Position numbers and translations under genes: made by a program
From: an uncultured Dyadobacter sp.
Lineage (GTDB): Bacteria > Bacteroidota > Bacteroidia > Cytophagales > Spirosomataceae
DNA length: 64,000 nucleotides
Reading direction: 5' to 3'
NCBI RefSeq assembly: GCF_946482605.1
Contig: NZ_CAMLSE010000002.1
Coordinates: 62,001-126,000 of the forward strand
The notes under the pieces: generated by a model
Databases searched by the model: none
What the model was told of the DNA's origin: nothing
Seen by the model: only the letters and a program-made list of their open reading frames with translations
Part shown: positions 60,351 through 64,000 of the stretch, in pieces
Layout of the letters: each line of letters begins with the position of its first letter
Numbering within the stretch: the first letter of the stretch is position 1

Positions 60351-61832
60351 ATGTCCAGGACGATCCTCAGCAAGCTCTTTTGCCTGGCTGTGCTCCTTTC
60401 GGTACTCGCGGCCGCACAGCCGCACGCAAGCGCACAGAAACGTGTGATGGGGCTTAAAATAGATGATGAGAAGTACCAGGGTTTGCCCCGAAAATCGGCC
60501 CAGGTTAAGTTTAAAGGGGCATTACCTGCCGCTTACAGCATACGTGAGTACCTTCCCGAGATCGGCGATCAGGGGACGGATGGCACCTGCGTCGGATGGG
60601 CAGCAGCCTACTACATGCGGACCGCCGTGGAAGCCGCCCGGGCCGGCCTGCGCAATAATCCCGCCGAGATCGGGAAAATAGCATTCTCCCCCTGGTGGTT
60701 GTATGCCAAACTAAAAGTCCATCCCGACTCCAATTGTGCCGACGGCGGATTTCTTGAAGATGCATTATTAGTCATGAAAAACAAGGGTGCAGCCAAACTG
60801 GGCTGCGCCCCGCTTTCGTGTGGCGACCGTTACGAGCAATGCGACGCGGCGGCCGGCGCATTCCGCATTGCCGATTATGCTACCCTGTTCCCTCCGAAAG
60901 CCTCCGAGGGCGAGGCCAAACAGCGTATCCACGCGATCAAATCGGCACTGGTGGAAGGCACGCATGCCGTTCTGGTGGGCATTATGGTGCCTCCCTCTTT
61001 CATCGAAGAAGCCACCGAACACTGGCGCGCTGCACCGGGAGAAAGCCTGGACAACACGCTCGGAGCCCACGCGATGGCCATTGTTGGCTATGACGATCAC
61101 ATCAACGGCGGGTCGTTCCTGATCGCCAACAGCTGGGGCAAGAGCTGGGGACAGGACGGCTATACCTGGGCCAACTGTGAAGATCTGATCCGGTTTGTCC
61201 GCCACGCCTATCAGGTCTTCCCGGAAGCCCATGCAGTCGCCAAACCTGGCACCATTACACTAAAAGGCTCTGTCGATTTCGACCTTAACGGCGCACAGAT
61301 GCCGGTTCAGACCGCGCTTACCCGTGGCCTGACCGTCACGTCCGACCAGCCGGGCAATAGCGGAGGCATGGTCACGTACAGGATGAAACAGCCATATAAC
61401 TCAGGTACCCGGTTTAAAATGACGATTCATAACAACAAGCGGTCGTATGTGTACATTCTGGGATCCGACCAGCGAAACCGCGTCGCCCGGCTGTTCCCCT
61501 CCTGGCCGGAAGAAGCGCCGGTGAGCGCTGTGGTACCCGCCAATAATGTGGTGACCCTGCCATCATCGGGCAGCTCATTCACACTGGATGATATCACCGG
61601 CGAAGACTATTTCGTTATCCTGATTTCGGAAAAGGAACTGAACGCGGATCAGGTTTCCGAGCAGATCAGAAATGCCGGCGGATCTATTGAACAGAAACTA
61701 TATGCGGCGTTAGGGCGTGAATTCATTGCGGCTAAGGACATTGCCTACCAGCCCGGACAAATCGGGTACGAAGTAAAAGGAAATCCTGCCGGAAGTGTTG
61801 TTCCGCTATTGGTCAAAATCACACATCGTTAG
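60351..61832 (+). CDS. Exported papain-like (C1A) protease with DUF4384-like tail
   Basis: Protein of 493 aa from the ATG at 60351, which opens a Sec signal (SRTILSKLFCLAVLLSVLAA). The papain-type catalytic set is complete: Gln74 and Cys80 in GDQGTDGTCVGWAAAYYM, His240 in LGAHAMAIVGYDDH and Asn260 in IANSWGKSWGQDGY. No long inhibitory prosegment is present; only ~45 residues precede the catalytic domain. Residues ~350-450 resemble DUF4384 (SYVYILGSDQRNRVARLFPS), a domain that often accompanies caspase-like proteins. It acts in the periplasm or outside and may process, or be processed by, the neighbouring caspases. Confidence 0.9.
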   Translation: MSRTILSKLFCLAVLLSVLAAAQPHASAQKRVMGLKIDDEKYQGLPRKSAQVKFKGALPAAYSIREYLPEIGDQGTDGTCVGWAAAYYMRTAVEAARAGLRNNPAEIGKIAFSPWWLYAKLKVHPDSNCADGGFLEDALLVMKNKGAAKLGCAPLSCGDRYEQCDAAAGAFRIADYATLFPPKASEGEAKQRIHAIKSALVEGTHAVLVGIMVPPSFIEEATEHWRAAPGESLDNTLGAHAMAIVGYDDHINGGSFLIANSWGKSWGQDGYTWANCEDLIRFVRHAYQVFPEAHAVAKPGTITLKGSVDFDLNGAQMPVQTALTRGLTVTSDQPGNSGGMVTYRMKQPYNSGTRFKMTIHNNKRSYVYILGSDQRNRVARLFPSWPEEAPVSAVVPANNVVTLPSSGSSFTLDDITGEDYFVILISEKELNADQVSEQIRNAGGSIEQKLYAALGREFIAAKDIAYQPGQIGYEVKGNPAGSVVPLLVKITHR

Positions 61833-61962
61833 TAATACGTTCATGTTAAATTTAGAGCGTTTGTAACTTCCCTTTGATATCATTTTACTATTTTTAAAAA
61901 AATTATGGATAGGGTATTAAGCGACGTCTGCCACAAATAAAACGATTCATTATCCGAACCCG

Positions 61963-62736
61963 ATGAACAAATTCTACCAGCGGAATGATACTACCGGTTT
62001 TAAATGGCGATCAGCGGTCAGGCTGGTTGCTTTTGCCGTTTTCATTGCGCTGGGACTTCCTGAAACGAATGCACAGGATAAGATTGTTTTGAAAGACGGA
62101 AAAGAAATACAGGCAAAAATCCTGGCTACGGAAGAACCTTATATCAAATACAAAAGATCGGACAATCTTTCCGGGCCGGACTATTTTCTCTACAAATCCG
62201 AAGTACTGCGATTGGATTATGATAAGAATGCCGGGGCTGAACCGCAAAAGCTTTCGGCACAAACCGAAAATGCAATCAATAAAGAAATAGCGGAACTTGA
62301 TTTGCAATTGCTGGAAAAGAAAGCAAAGGTTTACAAAAGAAAAAGTCTGATCCACTTCGCGATCGGGACCGGAGCCGTCGTAGGCGGAGTTGCCACATTG
62401 CTATCGGTGAACGGCAATTACAGGGATTACAAAAAACAGATCAGGACTACCAACCACGAATACATTGCCTGGTATAAATCCAATTACGATTCGGAACCTG
62501 ATGTCTCGGACCTGGCATCGGTCAAAAGTTTCGGATCATTCGGTTCTCCCGGGATTTACATGGGCGCGGCTGCATTGGCAGGCGGCCTCGCTTTTGAATT
62601 ACTCGGGATAAAAAATACAGCTATCACACGGAAAATCCGGAAAGAATTGGCGGAAAAAAGAAAACAACTGTCCTGGCAGCCGTTCTATCAGCATGCCGGC
62701 AGGACAGGCGGTATCCGGTTATCCCTCCGATTCTAA
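61963..62736 (+). CDS. Secreted/membrane-associated hypothetical protein
   Basis: Protein of 257 aa. Export signal at ~17-38 (RLVAFAVFIALGLPETNA). Residues ~39-85 form a module common in secreted Bacteroidota proteins: DKIVLKDGKEIQAKIL, then YIKYKRSDNLSGPDYFLYKS and EVLRLDYDKN. The same pattern opens the mature part of the caspase encoded next. A coiled segment (ELDLQLLEKKAKVYKRKSLI) and two hydrophobic stretches (~125-145, ~196-215) suggest membrane insertion. Function unknown. It lies 48 bp before the caspase gene. Confidence 0.72.
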   Translation: MNKFYQRNDTTGFKWRSAVRLVAFAVFIALGLPETNAQDKIVLKDGKEIQAKILATEEPYIKYKRSDNLSGPDYFLYKSEVLRLDYDKNAGAEPQKLSAQTENAINKEIAELDLQLLEKKAKVYKRKSLIHFAIGTGAVVGGVATLLSVNGNYRDYKKQIRTTNHEYIAWYKSNYDSEPDVSDLASVKSFGSFGSPGIYMGAAALAGGLAFELLGIKNTAITRKIRKELAEKRKQLSWQPFYQHAGRTGGIRLSLRF

Positions 62737-62784
62737 AAAGCCGGACGATTCAGATCAACGATATCAACATCATTCCTATTATCA

Positions 62785-64000
62785 ATGAAAAGTTTGTTTA
62801 CGTTCTGTCTTCTGGCATCCTGCTCCCTGGCACAAGCAGCGCTCCCGGCGGTAGGTATTGAAACGGATACACTTTATTTCAGGTCCAGGGAAAAACGGAT
62901 CGTGGAAGTGAAAGAAGTATATCCCGACCAGCTCCGCTACATCAAGCCGGGCGAGGCGACTTTGCACACCGCGCCACTCAATGACATTGCAGAAGTGGTG
63001 TATGCCAATGGTGTAAAAGATATTTTCAATCCCTTTACAGCCACAGAAAAGCCCGATATCCGCTGGCTTAGCGAGGCGCAATACACCTACAAACCGGAAG
63101 TCCGGGTGAATGCCTGTGTACTGAACAGCGCAGAAAAGATACAGATCGAGGTCAATGGCGTCGTTTCCGCTGCCACACGCTCCTTCAAAACCCTCCCGCC
63201 CAAAGACAGCACCTGCGCAGGAGGAACGCCGGTATCGCAACAGGTAATCCTGCGGGAAGGCAAAAACGACATCCGCATCGTCGCTTCGAACGCATTTGGC
63301 GATGCCACTTCGGAAACGCTTTCGGTGCTGTTTGAAAGGGCCGGAAAAAGGGTGGCACTGGTGGTAGGCAACTCATCCTACCAAAGCGGGAGCCTGCTCC
63401 AGAACCCCGAAAATGATGCCAGGGCTATTACCGGCAAACTCACGGAACTAGGCTTCGATGTCATCGAAAGGATAGACGCCAGGCAGGGCGAACTGAGGGC
63501 CGCCGTGGCGCAATTCGGCAGCAGTGTCCAGAACCGCGACCTGGAAGTCGCGTTGTTCTACTATGCAGGCCATGGCATGCAGGTAGGCGGCAAAAATTAC
63601 CTGCTCCCGGTCGACATTAACCCGCAATCCGAAATGGAGCTGAAAGTGCTGGCTGTCGCAGCGGACGAAATTCTTGATCAAATGGCGGCGGTCGACGATA
63701 AGTCCGAGCGCACCAATATCATGATCCTGGACGCCTGCCGGGACAACCCGCTGAGCCGCAGCTGGACGAGAAGTTCCGGCGGCAAGGGCCTCGCGAGCAT
63801 GAGCGCTCCCCCGGGCAGCCTCATTACCTTCTCGACTACACCCGGCTCCACCGCACTCGACGGCGACGGCCGCAACAGCCCCTATACTTCCGAATTACTG
63901 AAAGCACTCGAGGTACCCGGCCTGCGCCTCGAAGAAATATTCAGGACCGTGCGTGTACGCGTCATGGAACTGACCAACCGCCAGCAGATCCCGATGGAAA
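62785..64000 (+). CDS. Exported caspase-family (C14) protease, cut by window end
   Basis: Translated by eye from the ATG at 62785; open to the window end (405 residues seen, C-terminus missing). Sec signal KSLFTFCLLASCSLAQA. Residues ~25-75 match the module of the preceding gene (DTLYFRSREKRIVEVKEVYP ... LRYIKPGEATLHTAPLNDIA). An Ig-like domain follows at ~90-185 (SEAQYTYKPEVRVNACVLNS). The caspase fold starts at RVALVVGNSSYQSG and has the catalytic His263 in LFYYAGHGMQVGGKNYLLP and Cys318 in MILDACRDNP. This is a more canonical caspase than the 57082 product. Export again places it in the envelope. Confidence 0.88.
   Translation, partial: MKSLFTFCLLASCSLAQAALPAVGIETDTLYFRSREKRIVEVKEVYPDQLRYIKPGEATLHTAPLNDIAEVVYANGVKDIFNPFTATEKPDIRWLSEAQYTYKPEVRVNACVLNSAEKIQIEVNGVVSAATRSFKTLPPKDSTCAGGTPVSQQVILREGKNDIRIVASNAFGDATSETLSVLFERAGKRVALVVGNSSYQSGSLLQNPENDARAITGKLTELGFDVIERIDARQGELRAAVAQFGSSVQNRDLEVALFYYAGHGMQVGGKNYLLPVDINPQSEMELKVLAVAADEILDQMAAVDDKSERTNIMILDACRDNPLSRSWTRSSGGKGLASMSAPPGSLITFSTTPGSTALDGDGRNSPYTSELLKALEVPGLRLEEIFRTVRVRVMELTNRQQIPME

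Noticed and set aside
57082..64000. Cytosolic caspase-based antiphage defence island
   Set aside because: Every product has an export signal and there is no NTPase, sensor or effector partner of the kinds known in caspase defence systems; an envelope role fits better.

Overview
The window looks like a chromosomal stretch of a Bacteroidota bacterium, most likely Cytophagales/Spirosomataceae and Dyadobacter-like (genus is a guess). Reasons: a SusC/SusD pair under an ECF sigma/FecR pair, many LytS/LytTR two-component systems, a propeller-type sensor kinase, many Tat- or Sec-exported sugar enzymes, candidate TAnnTTTG -7 boxes, and no recognisable Shine-Dalgarno pattern. I found no tRNA, rRNA, CRISPR array, prophage or transposase gene.

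Layout. 0.1-2.4 kb: OmpA-like protein, FabH, stand-alone LytTR protein. 2.7-8.4 kb: two LytS/LytTR operons around a convergent/divergent ECF sigma factor; the first operon carries a probable pseudokinase beside an intact kinase. 8.6-16.5 kb: a minus-strand block of ECF sigma, FecR, SusC with STN domain, SusD and a Tat-exported mannonate-dehydratase-like enzyme. 17-19 kb: VOC protein and two duplicated beta-barrel genes. 19.5-26.4 kb: scattered sugar catabolism (DapA/NanA-type lyase, cupin, MocR regulator, TIM-barrel epimerase, NrtR/AraR-type regulator, Gfo/Idh/MocA oxidoreductase). 26.6-31.1 kb: a LuxR-type regulator, a convergent propeller sensor kinase, and a second LuxR-type protein with a degenerate receiver. 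31.2-37.7 kb: lipoprotein, START protein, D-galactonate dehydratase, PhyH-like oxygenase and a third LytS/LytTR pair.

37.7-44.6 kb is the first region of special interest. It is a tight seven-gene minus-strand operon: SpeD-like AdoMet decarboxylase, DUF4178 zinc-ribbon membrane protein, a 59-aa membrane protein, a half-length DUF350 protein, a membrane-anchored spermidine-synthase-like enzyme, an exported FAD amine-oxidase-like protein and a His-rich polytopic membrane protein. It reads as an envelope-located polyamine-type (aminopropyl) modification system rather than ordinary spermidine synthesis. 44.9-48.4 kb holds envelope genes (alpha/beta hydrolase, TlpA-like reductase, FKBP lipoprotein, lipoprotein) and a clear bidirectional terminator. 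48.5-55.5 kb is a CzcCBA-type metal efflux set with a response regulator but no kinase.

57.1-64.0 kb is the second region of interest: seven consecutive plus-strand genes, all with export signals. They encode a caspase-like protease, three unrecognised secreted proteins, a papain-like C1 protease with a DUF4384-like tail, a membrane-associated protein, and a second caspase-like protease cut by the window end. The last two share an N-terminal module.

The intergenic DNA is also notable. Outward-facing arrays of an 8-bp unit (GAATGAGT / ACTCATTC) and mirrored purine/pyrimidine tracts flank REP-like hairpin elements. At four genes the array supplies or overlaps the stop codon.
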